Positions 27,358 to 35,403 of a stretch of 40,152 nt of DNA are shown one piece after another. Positions within the stretch are counted from its first letter, which is position 1. Every line of letters begins with the position of its first letter. The notes under the pieces are model-generated. The model made no database searches and had not been told where the DNA came from. It worked only from the letters and a program-made list of their open reading frames with translations. The position numbers and the translations under genes were made by a program. The stretch spans positions 1 through 40,152 of the forward strand of contig NZ_VFIV01000007.1 in NCBI RefSeq assembly GCF_019425495.1, written 5' to 3'. The stretch comes from Coxiella endosymbiont of Ornithodoros amblus. GTDB lineage: Bacteria > Pseudomonadota > Gammaproteobacteria > Coxiellales > Coxiellaceae.

Positions 27358-27816
27358 ATGTTTCGTATACCACTTGAAAAATTGAAAGAATTTCTCGATA
27401 AAAACAAAGTGAAATATGTCACTATTAATTATTCTCCAGATTATATTACCGAAGAAATTGCGGAAATTTCACATGTACCTGCTAAAAAGCTAGCGAATGT
27501 GTTATTGCTAAAATCGATGATAAGCTCGCGATGCTACTGCTACCGGGCGGTGATAAGTCGACTTTAACAAATTAAAACAGGAAACTGAAGCCATAAAGCG
27601 AAATTAGCCAGCGAATACCAATTTCAAAAACGATTTCCCCGGTGTGGATTAGGGGTAATACCACCCTTTGGCAATTTATTCGATACGAAAGTTTACCTTT
27701 CCAAAGAGTTGAGCGAAGAAAAAATTGTTTTTAGTGCCGGCACTCACTCGCAACTACTTAAATTAGCGTACGAAGATTATGAAAAATTAGTAAAGCCCAC
27801 CATTATCTCAACTTGA
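27358..27816 (+). pseudogene. Broken YbaK-domain aminoacyl-tRNA deacylase
   Basis: The first 50 codons read MFRIPLEKLKEFLDKNKVKY and AEISHVPAKKLANVLLLKS, the start of a YbaK/ProX-type editing domain. A one-base change near 27,511 shifts the frame: the other frame carries IDDKLAMLLLPGGDK, and a later frame reads CGLGVIPPFGNLFDTKVYL and ends at TGA 27814-27816 after VKPTIIST. The GxxPPFG motif is the conserved YbaK pocket. Proteins of this family hydrolyse mischarged tRNAs. The last bases overlap the opposing sdhE gene. Confidence 0.85.
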
Positions 27817-28056
27817 AAGCTGTTGTATTTTTCGAATGATTTTTTTGAATTCTGAGCTCTCGGGCGTTACGTGACCGAGCAGCCAGTCGTAAAGCAATGG
27901 ATCAGGTTGATCCAACAATTGGTTAAAAATTTCTTTTTCATTTTTTGTTAAAGAACGAAACTTTTCTTCATAAAAACGTTCTAAAAGAATATCTAACTCT
28001 AACATTCCACGACGGCATTTCCAAGGGATTCTTTTCGAAGTAAGAGGTTTATTCAT
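27808..28056 (-). CDS. sdhE: FAD assembly factor SdhE (YgfY/CptB)
   Basis: An 82-residue SdhE-type protein that promotes covalent flavin attachment to succinate dehydrogenase. The RGxxE motif is seen as KCRRGMLELDILL (about 14-26), followed by PDPLLYDWLLGH typical of the family. Length is slightly below that of E. coli SdhE (88). Its ATG overlaps the alr stop (ATGA). It is the last gene of the dnaB-alr-sdhE unit. Confidence 0.93.
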   Translation of the reverse strand: MNKPLTSKRIPWKCRRGMLELDILLERFYEEKFRSLTKNEKEIFNQLLDQPDPLLYDWLLGHVTPESSEFKKIIRKIQQLSS

Positions 28057-29147
28057 TTTTCTATCTCAATAAATTGAACGCGTTGTGTAATTTTACACAA
28101 TAATTCATAAGCGATGGTACCCGATTTTTCAGCAATAATTTCTACTGGTAACCCTTCTCCCCATAAAATAACGTTATCGCCAATCTGTGCGTTTGGCTGA
28201 GGCCGTAAGTCAATAACAATCATGTCCATAGACACTCGCCCGATTAAAGGACATATTTTCCCGTTCAACAACACGGGCGTTCCACTCGGTGCGTGGCGGG
28301 GGTAACCATCACCATAGCCAATGCCAACAATAGCAATCGGCATATCTTCAGGACATGACCAAGTACAACCGTACCCGACGCTCTCGTTTCGGCGACAATT
28401 TTTAATTGCTATTATTTTTGCAGATAAGGTCATTACCGGTCTAAATTTCTTTTCGATTTTTTCTTTAAAGAAATTGTGATTAATACCAAAAGGTGAAACT
28501 CCATATAATATGATGCCAGGACGAACCCAATCGACCAAGGCGCTCGGATAAGCAAAAAACCCTGCTGAATTCACAATACTTTTGGGACCAATCATCTTTT
28601 CAGTAACTGAGAAAAAGCGTTTAATTTGTAATTCGGTAAACGTTTTATTCTCGTTGTCCGCATCCGCTAAATGCGTCATTATTCCAATCGGTTTTTGGAT
28701 GGAAGAAGAAGTTTTTAATTGATTATAAACCACAGACAATTGTTCCATAGAAAATCCAAGGCGATTCATTCCCGTATCGATTTTTAACCATGCGGATAAG
28801 GAAGAGATTAAATTAGTCTTTTCTAAAAGGGTAACTTGATCTGAATAATGAATAACGGCGCCTAATTGATGTCGGGTAAATTGGGAAAGCTCGGCTTCAT
28901 TATAAAATCCTTTCATTACAATAATAGGAGATTTGACACCTACTTCTAACAAAGTTAACGCTTCATCAATACACGCCACGCCAAATGCATTTGCGTCCGA
29001 TAACGCTTTAGCTACTCTCACCAACCCATGCCCATAACCATTGCTTTTAATCATCGCCCAGGCAAGAGACTTCGGCGCCAATGCTTTTATTTGAGATAAA
29101 TTATGCTTCAACGCCGTTACGTTAATAGTCGCGGTTGCACGCTTCAC
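28053..29147 (-). CDS. alr: Alanine racemase
   Basis: A 364-residue PLP enzyme that makes D-alanine for peptidoglycan. The PLP lysine is K34 in MIKSNGYGHG (usual form VKANAYGHG). Other features are LKIDTGMNRLGF, NSAGFFAYPSALVDWVRPGI, the catalytic tyrosine in ESVGYGCTW (near 253), and GRVSMDMIVIDL. The start is GTG, overlapping the dnaB stop (GTGA), and the end overlaps sdhE. A dnaB-alr pair is common in gammaproteobacteria. Confidence 0.97.
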   Translation of the reverse strand: MKRATATINVTALKHNLSQIKALAPKSLAWAMIKSNGYGHGLVRVAKALSDANAFGVACIDEALTLLEVGVKSPIIVMKGFYNEAELSQFTRHQLGAVIHYSDQVTLLEKTNLISSLSAWLKIDTGMNRLGFSMEQLSVVYNQLKTSSSIQKPIGIMTHLADADNENKTFTELQIKRFFSVTEKMIGPKSIVNSAGFFAYPSALVDWVRPGIILYGVSPFGINHNFFKEKIEKKFRPVMTLSAKIIAIKNCRRNESVGYGCTWSCPEDMPIAIVGIGYGDGYPRHAPSGTPVLLNGKICPLIGRVSMDMIVIDLRPQPNAQIGDNVILWGEGLPVEIIAEKSGTIAYELLCKITQRVQFIEIEK

Positions 29148-30538
29148 ACCGGTACTCCGCCAAATGGCATTCGTTGCGGAACACTTTCATGAGAAAAATT
29201 ATCAAATCGCGTATATTGCCCGCGAAAAGTCAATATCACTTTACCAATCGGCCCATTTCGGTGTTTAGCAATAATAATTTCAGCTTTTCCTTTATCCGGC
29301 GAATCTTCATGATAGACTTCATCTCGATAAATAAAAGCAATCAAATCAGCATCTTGCTCAATGGCACCAGACTCACGTAAATCCGACATCACCGGACGTT
29401 TGTCACCTCGGGCTTCGAGGCTGCGGTTAAGTTGGGACAAGGCGACGACAGGAACGTTTAATTCTTTCGCTAATGCTTTTAAGGAACGAGAAATTTCTGA
29501 TATTTCTGTACTGCGGTTTTCTTTGGTGCCCGGAACGTGCATGAGTTGCAAATAATCAATGACAATTAATCCTAAGCCGCCATGTTCACGAGCTAAGCGT
29601 CTTGCGCGCGAGCAAATTTCGCTTGGAGTTAAAGCGGGCGTGTCATCGATAAAAAGTTTTGTTTCGGAGAGCATTTCAATCGCATGAGTGATTCGAGGCC
29701 AATCGTCGTCCTTTAATTGCCCCGTGCGAACTTTGTGCTGGTCGATGCTACCTAATGAAGATAACATCCGTATCACAAGCGATTCAGCTGGCATCTCCAT
29801 ACTAAAAACGAGCACGGGAATATTGCCTTTGATGGCGGCAACTTCGGCTATATTTATAGCGAAAACGGTTTTACCCATTGAGGGGCGACCGGCAACCACG
29901 ATTAAATCACCGTCCTGCAACCCGGAAGTCAATTTATCCAAATCAGTAAAGCCTGAAGAAAGCCCCGTAATAGCCTGTTTGGAATGAAAAAGTTTATCAA
30001 TGCGATCCGCAGCTTTAGTAAGCAATGGACCGATGGCTATCGGCCCAGAGCCACGAGCACGACTTTCGGCGATGTGAAAAACGCGCTGCTCAGCTGTATC
30101 TAGCAACTCTTTAATATCACGGCCGTCGGGATTAAACCCATCGTGAGTAATATCGGTCCCCGCTTCAATTAATTGTCGCAAGATAGCACGCTCACGAACA
30201 ATATCAGCGTAGGCAACGATATTGGCAGCACTCGGCGTGTTTTTAGCTAATTCGTAAAGGTAGGGCTCACCGCCAGCAATGCTTAACTGCTCACGGACTT
30301 TCAATGCCTCTGCTATTGTTAGGACGTCTAGCGGTTTATGCTGGTCCACCAAGCGATTCATTGTTTCAAAAATCAACTGATGATCCGAGCGATAAAAGTC
30401 CTGGATGTTAATACGATCGACGATGCAATCCCACGCGCGATTATCCAGCATTAAAGCACCAAGGACGGACTGTTCTGCTTCCTGAGAATGAGGGGGTACT
30501 TTGGGTGCCAAGGTTTTTACTTTTTGACGTGGCGACAT
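29144..30538 (-). CDS. dnaB: Replicative DNA helicase DnaB
   Basis: A 464-residue hexameric helicase of the replication fork. The N-terminal DnaG-interacting domain begins after KVPPHSQEAEQSVLGALMLD; the RecA-like domain has Walker A GRPSMGKT (about 216-223), Walker B GLIVIDYLQLMH, and DLRESGAIEQDADLIAFIYR with the H4 and arginine-finger elements. No intein is present and the length is normal. It is separated from rplI by 276 bases that contain a terminator, so it probably has its own promoter there. Confidence 0.98.
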   Translation of the reverse strand: MSPRQKVKTLAPKVPPHSQEAEQSVLGALMLDNRAWDCIVDRINIQDFYRSDHQLIFETMNRLVDQHKPLDVLTIAEALKVREQLSIAGGEPYLYELAKNTPSAANIVAYADIVRERAILRQLIEAGTDITHDGFNPDGRDIKELLDTAEQRVFHIAESRARGSGPIAIGPLLTKAADRIDKLFHSKQAITGLSSGFTDLDKLTSGLQDGDLIVVAGRPSMGKTVFAINIAEVAAIKGNIPVLVFSMEMPAESLVIRMLSSLGSIDQHKVRTGQLKDDDWPRITHAIEMLSETKLFIDDTPALTPSEICSRARRLAREHGGLGLIVIDYLQLMHVPGTKENRSTEISEISRSLKALAKELNVPVVALSQLNRSLEARGDKRPVMSDLRESGAIEQDADLIAFIYRDEVYHEDSPDKGKAEIIIAKHRNGPIGKVILTFRGQYTRFDNFSHESVPQRMPFGGVPV

Positions 30539-30781
30539 AAGATCTAGTTTAGCATTCTCCCTTGTTCTCTCCTAGCCTCGCTGCGAGCAAGAGAGAAATT
30601 GTGGAAAGGAACTCAACGAATGCGTAGGTTGGAGAGTTTAGCCCAATAAAAAGGGAGAAAATAATGTAACATCGCAGACCCAGTACAGTTCTCATTGTTA
30701 TGTTGCTAAAATATTTTGCTTTCCAATCAGGTGGCTGACCTTGCCAAGGATGATCTCTTTGGAAAATAAAATTTTTATGCC

Positions 30782-30807
30782 ATTGGGCTTCCGAAGCTCA
30801 GCCCAAT
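30782..30807 (-). terminator. Terminator-like hairpin after rplI
   Basis: On the minus strand, seven bases after the rplI stop, ATTGGGCT and AGCCCAAT form a perfect 8-bp stem around a 10-base loop. An AT-rich tract follows after about four bases (ATAAAAATTTTATTTT). The uridine run is not perfect, so termination efficiency is uncertain. It would separate the ribosomal operon from dnaB. Confidence 0.65.
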
Positions 30808-30814
30808 CTATGCG

Positions 30815-31273
30815 CTATGAATTGGAGTTTTCTGGCGCGACTTCGATTTTCACATTCAGCGAAACGTCCGTATGTAAACGAATGGGGACTTCGTATTCGC
30901 CTATCTGACGGATTGGTCCTTGACCTAAAGCGACTTCGCGTTTTTCTATCTCTACGCCCGCTTCTATAATAGCCTGAGCAATTTCGCGCGGACCTATAGA
31001 ACCAAATAACCGGCCTTCTTCACTCGCATTCGCGGTAATTTTAAAAGTTTGACCTTCCAACTTATTGGCGCGTGCTTTTGCTTTTGCTAACAGCTTAGCA
31101 GCGGCCTTTTCTAATTCAGTACGCCGTTTTTCAAATTCAGCAATGTATTCAGGTGTAGCTGGCACGGCTTTCCCCAGTGGGAGCAAAAAGTTACGCGCGT
31201 AACCTGGTTTTACAACCACCTGATCGCCAATGTTTCCTAAATTGGTTATTTTCTCTTGTAAAATAAGCTTCAT
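30815..31273 (-). CDS. rplI: 50S ribosomal protein L9
   Basis: A 152-residue L9 with the N-terminal domain MKLILQEKITNLGNIGDQVV and VKPGYARNFLLPLGKAVPAT, a long connecting helix rich in Lys/Ala (about 50-80), and a C-terminal RNA-binding domain (GRLFGSIGPREIAQAI). I chose ATG 31273 rather than 31279 because GAGGGG lies nine bases upstream of it. L9 binds 23S rRNA at the L1 stalk base and helps frame maintenance. It follows the DUF2232 gene by about 18 bases. Confidence 0.97.
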   Translation of the reverse strand: MKLILQEKITNLGNIGDQVVVKPGYARNFLLPLGKAVPATPEYIAEFEKRRTELEKAAAKLLAKAKARANKLEGQTFKITANASEEGRLFGSIGPREIAQAIIEAGVEIEKREVALGQGPIRQIGEYEVPIRLHTDVSLNVKIEVAPENSNS

Positions 31274-31291
31274 ATTCATAAGCCCCTCGTT

Positions 31292-32191
31292 TTAACTCTG
31301 TAATAATGGATAACGTTTCCGAAAATTATAAAAGCTATCGATAAAACCGATAATCGCTAACATAATCACGGTAAAAAAGGTAAGCAGTAATAAAGCCACA
31401 TACACTGCCAGCACCAGCAATACCATGTCTTTTCGATTCATTAGCAGCCGATGCAAGATGCTTAAGCCAGCCAACATGAATGGCAATAACAATACAGGAT
31501 ACATGTCGATTAACCAAACTGGCTGCCAAATTAAACCTGTGCTTGCAACCAGTAACAATCCGGCTGCCAAGGGATCGATGCGAATCGAAGTAAATTCCAT
31601 TTGCAATCGCCCTGGGAAAAAGAGGGAGGATTGCCACCAACGGGCCAATATTAATAAAACGATCATGCTAAAAAGAACAAAAAAAACAAAACCGCCCGTT
31701 GCAATCGGCGCCAGATGGTGCACAAATTCAGCCGAGCGCCCCGCGCCCAGTCGAAATGTCGAAGTCCAATCATTGGTTTTTAAATAGTGAGTGATTAATT
31801 GCGCCCAGGTTTGTTTAATATCGGGGAAAATAATATGGACCATGCCTACCACTAAAATGCCCAGCATTGCGGCTAATTTTACCACCCACTGCCATGAATC
31901 TGTGTAGCGTAATATTAAAGCAAAAATAAAAACAAACCCGCATTGGATAAGCAGCAACCCAAATCGATAAAAGAAATCCATATGATTGGTCACCAAAAAT
32001 GCAATCACGGGCAAAAGAACAAAGGCCAGCACCATAAGGCCGTTTTTATAGTCTTTTTGTAGCGTCACTAAACCAACCATAACCACAGCAATAAACCCCG
32101 TCGGGAGAATAAAAGCCAGTAAAGCACAGGCCAAGGCAGCAATAGCTGCCCGCAGGTTATCCGTTAATAAATATTTCCCAAAATTTTTCAT
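31292..32191 (-). CDS. DUF2232/YybS-like membrane protein
   Basis: A 299-residue integral membrane protein with about eight hydrophobic segments (for example ALACALLAFILPTGFIAVVM, then a short loop, and FGLLLIQCGFVFIFALILRY). The SAEFVHHLAPIATGGFVFFV segment and the last TMs resemble DUF2232 proteins. It sits between rpsR and rplI, three bases after the rpsR stop, an arrangement I associate with Legionellales relatives. Function unknown; a role in envelope biology is only inferred from its topology. Confidence 0.72.
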   Translation of the reverse strand: MKNFGKYLLTDNLRAAIAALACALLAFILPTGFIAVVMVGLVTLQKDYKNGLMVLAFVLLPVIAFLVTNHMDFFYRFGLLLIQCGFVFIFALILRYTDSWQWVVKLAAMLGILVVGMVHIIFPDIKQTWAQLITHYLKTNDWTSTFRLGAGRSAEFVHHLAPIATGGFVFFVLFSMIVLLILARWWQSSLFFPGRLQMEFTSIRIDPLAAGLLLVASTGLIWQPVWLIDMYPVLLLPFMLAGLSILHRLLMNRKDMVLLVLAVYVALLLLTFFTVIMLAIIGFIDSFYNFRKRYPLLQS

Positions 32192-32194
32192 GGT

Positions 32195-32416
32195 TTACTG
32201 ATGTGTGTCACAATAGGGCAATAACGCCAGATAACGTGCAAGCTTTATAGCACGAGATATTTGACGTTGATGTTTAGCGCAAGTCCCAGTAATCCGGCTC
32301 GGGACGACCCGACCCGATTCCATGATGTAATCTTTCAGGGTGTTGACGTCTTTGTAATCAATTTCTTGGAGATTTTTTGCATCAAATGCACAAAATTTTT
32401 TACGGCGAAATGACAT
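32195..32416 (-). CDS. rpsR: 30S ribosomal protein S18
   Basis: A 73-residue S18 starting [20 protein letters not shown]. The core [20 protein letters not shown] and ARYLALLPY is the strongly conserved 16S rRNA and S6-binding region. S18 forms a complex with S6 on the platform of the small subunit and is encoded 18 bases downstream of rpsF, with AGAGGA as ribosome site. Confidence 0.98.
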
Positions 32417-32434
32417 AAATTAATCCTCTTAAGC

Positions 32435-32806
32435 TTATTCGGATGCTTCTGCAGCTACTTTTTCTTTACGCGAACCTTCACCTTTCTCATCCCCCTGCAT
32501 GATAATGGAAGATTTCGTAATGGCATGGTCGCACTTTAAAATTAAACTACGGATAACAGCGTCATTGTAACGAAACGCGTTTTCAAACTCACTGATAACG
32601 CCCTGACCTGATTCAATGTTCATTAATAGATAGTGGGCTTTATGAATCTTATTAATGGGATAAGCTAATTGGCGTCGCCCCCAGTCCTCCAAGCGATGAA
32701 CTCTCCCCCCCCCTTCTTTAATCATTGACTGATAACGTTCTAGCATTGCCGGCACCTGACTGCTCTGATCGGGGTGGACTAGTATGACAATTTCATAATG
32801 TCGCAT
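32435..32806 (-). CDS. rpsF: 30S ribosomal protein S6
   Basis: A 123-residue S6 with the ferredoxin-like fold: [57 protein letters not shown], then an acidic/basic tail. S6 pairs with S18 on the 30S platform. Codons for KEGGGRVH contain an unbroken run of nine G (32705-32713), a slippage-prone tract inside an essential gene, yet the frame is intact here. It is the first gene of the rpsF-rpsR-DUF2232-rplI operon and has a structured leader. Confidence 0.98.
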   Translation of the reverse strand: MRHYEIVILVHPDQSSQVPAMLERYQSMIKEGGGRVHRLEDWGRRQLAYPINKIHKAHYLLMNIESGQGVISEFENAFRYNDAVIRSLILKCDHAITKSSIIMQGDEKGEGSRKEKVAAEASE

Positions 32807-32812
32807 AATAAT

Positions 32813-32860
32813 CTCCTTTCGGTTTAATAGCCCCCTGAACTAAGTCAGTGGAGCAAGGAG
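32813..32860 (-). promoter_or_regulatory. rpsF leader RNA, likely S6:S18 autoregulatory site
   Basis: Between the predicted transcription start (about 32,865) and rpsF the RNA can form two nested structures. CUCCUU (32855-32860) is perfectly complementary to the Shine-Dalgarno AAGGAG (32813-32818). Between them is a hairpin with CUGA/UCAG paired (32845-32848 with 32835-32838), one bulged A, and CUCC opposite GGGG. An ACCG (32820-32823) precedes the Shine-Dalgarno. Bacterial rpsF leaders are known to bind the S6:S18 complex through a CCG-containing motif, so feedback control is a reasonable inference. Confidence 0.6.
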
Positions 32861-32871
32861 TAAAAACGAGC

Positions 32872-32900
32872 ATTCTAGACAATCCTACCACAGATAGCAA
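32872..32900 (-). promoter_or_regulatory. Sigma70-type promoter of rpsF operon
   Basis: On the minus strand TTGCTA (32895-32900) and TAGAAT (32872-32877) are separated by 17 bases, which predicts transcription start near 32,865, about 60 bases before the rpsF ATG. Confidence 0.7.
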
Positions 32901-32913
32901 ATTAATCTGTGGT
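32887..32913. promoter_or_regulatory. Perfect 9-bp palindrome over the rpsF -35 region
   Basis: ACCACAGAT (32887-32895) and ATCTGTGGT (32905-32913) are exact reverse complements separated by nine bases. The left arm touches the -35 hexamer, so a dimeric regulator binding here would block or contact RNA polymerase. The regulator is unknown. Confidence 0.5.
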
Positions 32914-32940
32914 CACAGCAATTTTACTTTTGGGATTCCG

Positions 32941-33210
32941 TTATTCCCACGCAGAACGGCCGTGCGCTGGGTCCCCGCCTGTGCGCAGCGGATGAGGAGG
33001 AGTGAGGGGGTTGAGACGGGCTTTTAGCCTTCCCTTAAGTAGAAGGGGGCTATCGATAATGGGTCTATTATCGTTTCTTTTTTTCGTCAGGCGGGAAATG
33101 CCGTTTTCTGATTCTGCTATTAATGGTCGAGATAAGGAGACTTCGTGATCCTTTGCGAGGCCTTGCCACATTCTGAAATCTTCCTTTTTTTTCATCGCTT
33201 GACTGCTCAT
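32941..33210 (-). CDS. Hypothetical protein ending in repeat sequence
   Basis: An 89-codon frame starting MSSQAMKKKEDFRMWQGLAK, 21 bases after the stop of the broken ankyrin gene. Its last 20 codons (HPLRTGGDPAHGRSAWE) run through the GC-rich repeat-like patch at 32,945-33,010, a common origin of spurious C-termini. No domain is recognised. It may be a tail fragment of the decayed neighbour rather than a real gene. Confidence 0.3.
   Translation of the reverse strand: MSSQAMKKKEDFRMWQGLAKDHEVSLSRPLIAESENGISRLTKKRNDNRPIIDSPLLLKGRLKARLNPLTPPHPLRTGGDPAHGRSAWE
32945..33010. repeat. GC-rich intergenic repeat-like patch
   Basis: A GC-rich segment with imperfect dyads (CCGTGCGCTGGGTCCCCGCC, then GTGCGCAGCGG) in an AT-rich region just upstream of the rpsF promoter. 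Its reverse strand shares words such as GCGGGGA and CAGCG-ACG with the patch near 26,000. It is probably a copy of a dispersed element, but I cannot align copies confidently. Confidence 0.4.
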
Positions 33211-33231
33211 TGCTCAATAAGTCAGTACATT

Positions 33232-34807
33232 CTAAGGGCTTGAAAAACTACTCTGTAAACCAAGCGCTTTCCCCCTCTTTCTCGTCATTTTGATCCTTCC
33301 AAGGAAAACACCCAAAGAAACTGTCTGATCCTCGATCGAGTTTTTCTCAAATAAATGCTTTAATTGCGACCGCTTTTTCGACACACAGTTTACCAATGCC
33401 ACGTCGAAACGGGCACTAGCTTTTAATAATTTTTTGACAAGCAGCAGCTGATTCCAAACATCAAAATGAGCTAAAGTTTTCGCCGCACTAGTATCAACGC
33501 CGTTTATGGGCAGCCACTCAATGACGGCAAACAGTTGGTTTTTGCTAAAAGGGCTAAAGTATTTTGCAGCGCGGTCTAGAGCGTCAGCAGCATATTTTGA
33601 ATAGTGCTAGCGCGTCGATTTGTCTTTCGGTTAAGAGATTGAACAATCGAATATTCGGTATATCACTCCCCTACGCTAATTAGAATCACATCACTCAAGG
33701 TTGCTCCTTTTTCATCCGTGCAGCTAGGATCGATGCCCCGATCAAGCATCCAATTGATTACAGGGACGAACGATCAACCGTACCGCTCACGTTCGGGACC
33801 CAGTCTAACGAAGGTGTCGGGGAAATGGGTTGGAATAAAGGGACAATACACAGCCAACCCATAACACACACCTTAATACAACCACTATTTTAAGGCACCC
33901 TCAAACCACACATAGTTCGCTTGCGTTTTTACATTTTCACCAGGAACAACATTAAAATTCGGCAACTTTTCGCCTTTCTCTATGAGTAATATTGCGCTAT
34001 ACACATTCCCAGCTTCAACCGCTGTGCTAAGTCCTGTTTTACCTCCTTCTGCTGAGAAATTAACATTCACATCAGGCTCAATTAACCACAGCACTCGTCT
34101 TAGTCTTATGTTATTTTTTGGATTTTCCGGGTCACAAGGCTGGATGACATTAACTAAAACCTCAGATTCCCGTCCAGCACAGCACCTTGTTCCACCAAAT
34201 AAACAGAAAAAAGAAAATCTTTTTCTGACAGAACTTTCGATAAAATCACTTCAACAACCGCAGCGTTACCGCATACCCTAGTGCCATTTTCTCAATTAAC
34301 AATCTTGCTGCTATATTAAGCTTTTTCCTCCAAACAATGCAAGAGCATAGACTTACCGTAATATTCTGTATTAGGATCGAGTCCTGCTTTTCCAATACAC
34401 CAGATAACTTTTTCGCTCACTTGCTGTGGTTCTCCACCGCTAAAGAGCACGCCCTCAACCAAGCAATCGCGATTAAAATCATGCACCATTTTGTTTTAAG
34501 CGATCAAATTCCTTTCGACTATCTCTATATTTCACATTGCTAAAAAATCGAGTAAACAGCTTCGAGTACACGTGGAAAATCACTCTGCTTTCCTACTTTT
34601 TCTTTTTTAACCAATTTACAATACCAAGTTGCTTCGCTTTGATAGCCACCACCATTAGTATCGGTCTTTTTATAAATCTCCCCTTCTAAATGGAAATAAT
34701 TCATCCATCTGTTTTAATGTTCAAACGTCACCTTGTTTTTCCACATCATGGACAATTGTTATCATCGCTTGCGTTTTTTTGGATTCAGCAGGGCTTCACC
34801 ACATCAT
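33232..34807 (-). pseudogene. Broken ankyrin-repeat protein
   Basis: Reading the minus strand from a possible start at ATG 34807 gives PAESKKTQAMITIVHDVEKQ, then GEIYKKTDTNGGGYQSEATW (34540-34704), VEGVLFSGGEPQQVSEKVIW with LDPNTEYYGKSMLLHCLEEK, VVEVILSKVLSEKDFLFSVY, and WLIEPDVNVNFSAEGGKTGL followed by STAVEAGNVYSAILLIEKG (33885-34094). The last is a clear ankyrin repeat, and the LDPNTEYYGKSMLLHCLEEK unit is a second probable one. The tail reads FDVWNQLLLVKKLLKASARF and ends at TAG 33232-33234. At least five frame changes or stops separate these pieces of a former protein of about 500 residues. Ankyrin proteins are a common class of secreted effectors in Coxiella and Legionella; secretion of this one is inference. 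Confidence 0.82.
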
Positions 34808-35025
34808 GACAACTACTTGTTTTAAAACATAAATTAGTAGATGCTTTTATTATCCAACAACAATCAATATTAACTATTACTATTTATTAACAACTGTCAA
34901 TTATCGAACAATCGTTTTCCCCGCATTTTAGTTCGCTGCCATTCGGACTACTTTCATTAAAGGGCTGGAAATTCTAGATTCATGCTATCATTAGTAATCA
35001 TAAATGCTTAGCAAGGTCTGCGATC

Positions 35026-35397
35026 ATGTTATTGACTGAAGATTCAGGTATTGGTGATTATCATATCAACGCCTATGGACCTGATTCAGTGACTGTTAAT
35101 AAAGTCACATACACAAGTAGTCTGCTCGTTTCTCCTTACCGACTAGTGCTAGAATGGAAGCCGCGCTCGCTGGATGAACTAGGCAGTGAACATATTGAGG
35201 CAATCTTGGTTTTGGAGCCGGAAATCGTTATCCTTAGCACCGGCCAAAACTTTAAATGGCCTTCTAAAAAACAACTAGCACCATTTCATCAACGCCATAT
35301 TGGTATCGAATGTATGAACACGGGCGCGGCCTGTCGAACTTATACAGCGCTAATGTCCGAAGGTCGCAAAGTGGTTGTGGCATTATTAATGGGTTAA
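35026..35397 (+). CDS. Mth938/NDUFAF3-like domain protein (DUF498)
   Basis: A 123-residue single-domain protein. DYHINAYGPDSVTVNKVTYT and SSLLVSPYRLVLEW form the first sheet, EAILVLEPEIVILSTGQ and CMNTGAACRTYTALMSEGRK the second part, with GTG-like and TGAACRTYN-like signatures of the Mth938 (Xcc1710) family. Human NDUFAF3 of this family helps assemble respiratory complex I; bacterial members are uncharacterised. It is followed by nadE after six bases, so they are probably one transcript. An extended -10-like TGCTATCAT lies about 50 bases upstream of the start. Confidence 0.85.
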   Translation: MLLTEDSGIGDYHINAYGPDSVTVNKVTYTSSLLVSPYRLVLEWKPRSLDELGSEHIEAILVLEPEIVILSTGQNFKWPSKKQLAPFHQRHIGIECMNTGAACRTYTALMSEGRKVVVALLMG

Positions 35398-35403
35398 CAA
35401 CTT

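Noticed and set aside
28136-28142. Possible alternative operon break inside alr-sdhE
   Set aside because: The ATGA overlap and absence of any hairpin argue for one transcript.
30560-30600. Hairpin CTCTC...GAGAG with inner CTCGCAGCGAG upstream of dnaB
   Set aside because: It lies in the dnaB leader and could be regulatory, but the outer stem is short and interrupted, with no known motif.
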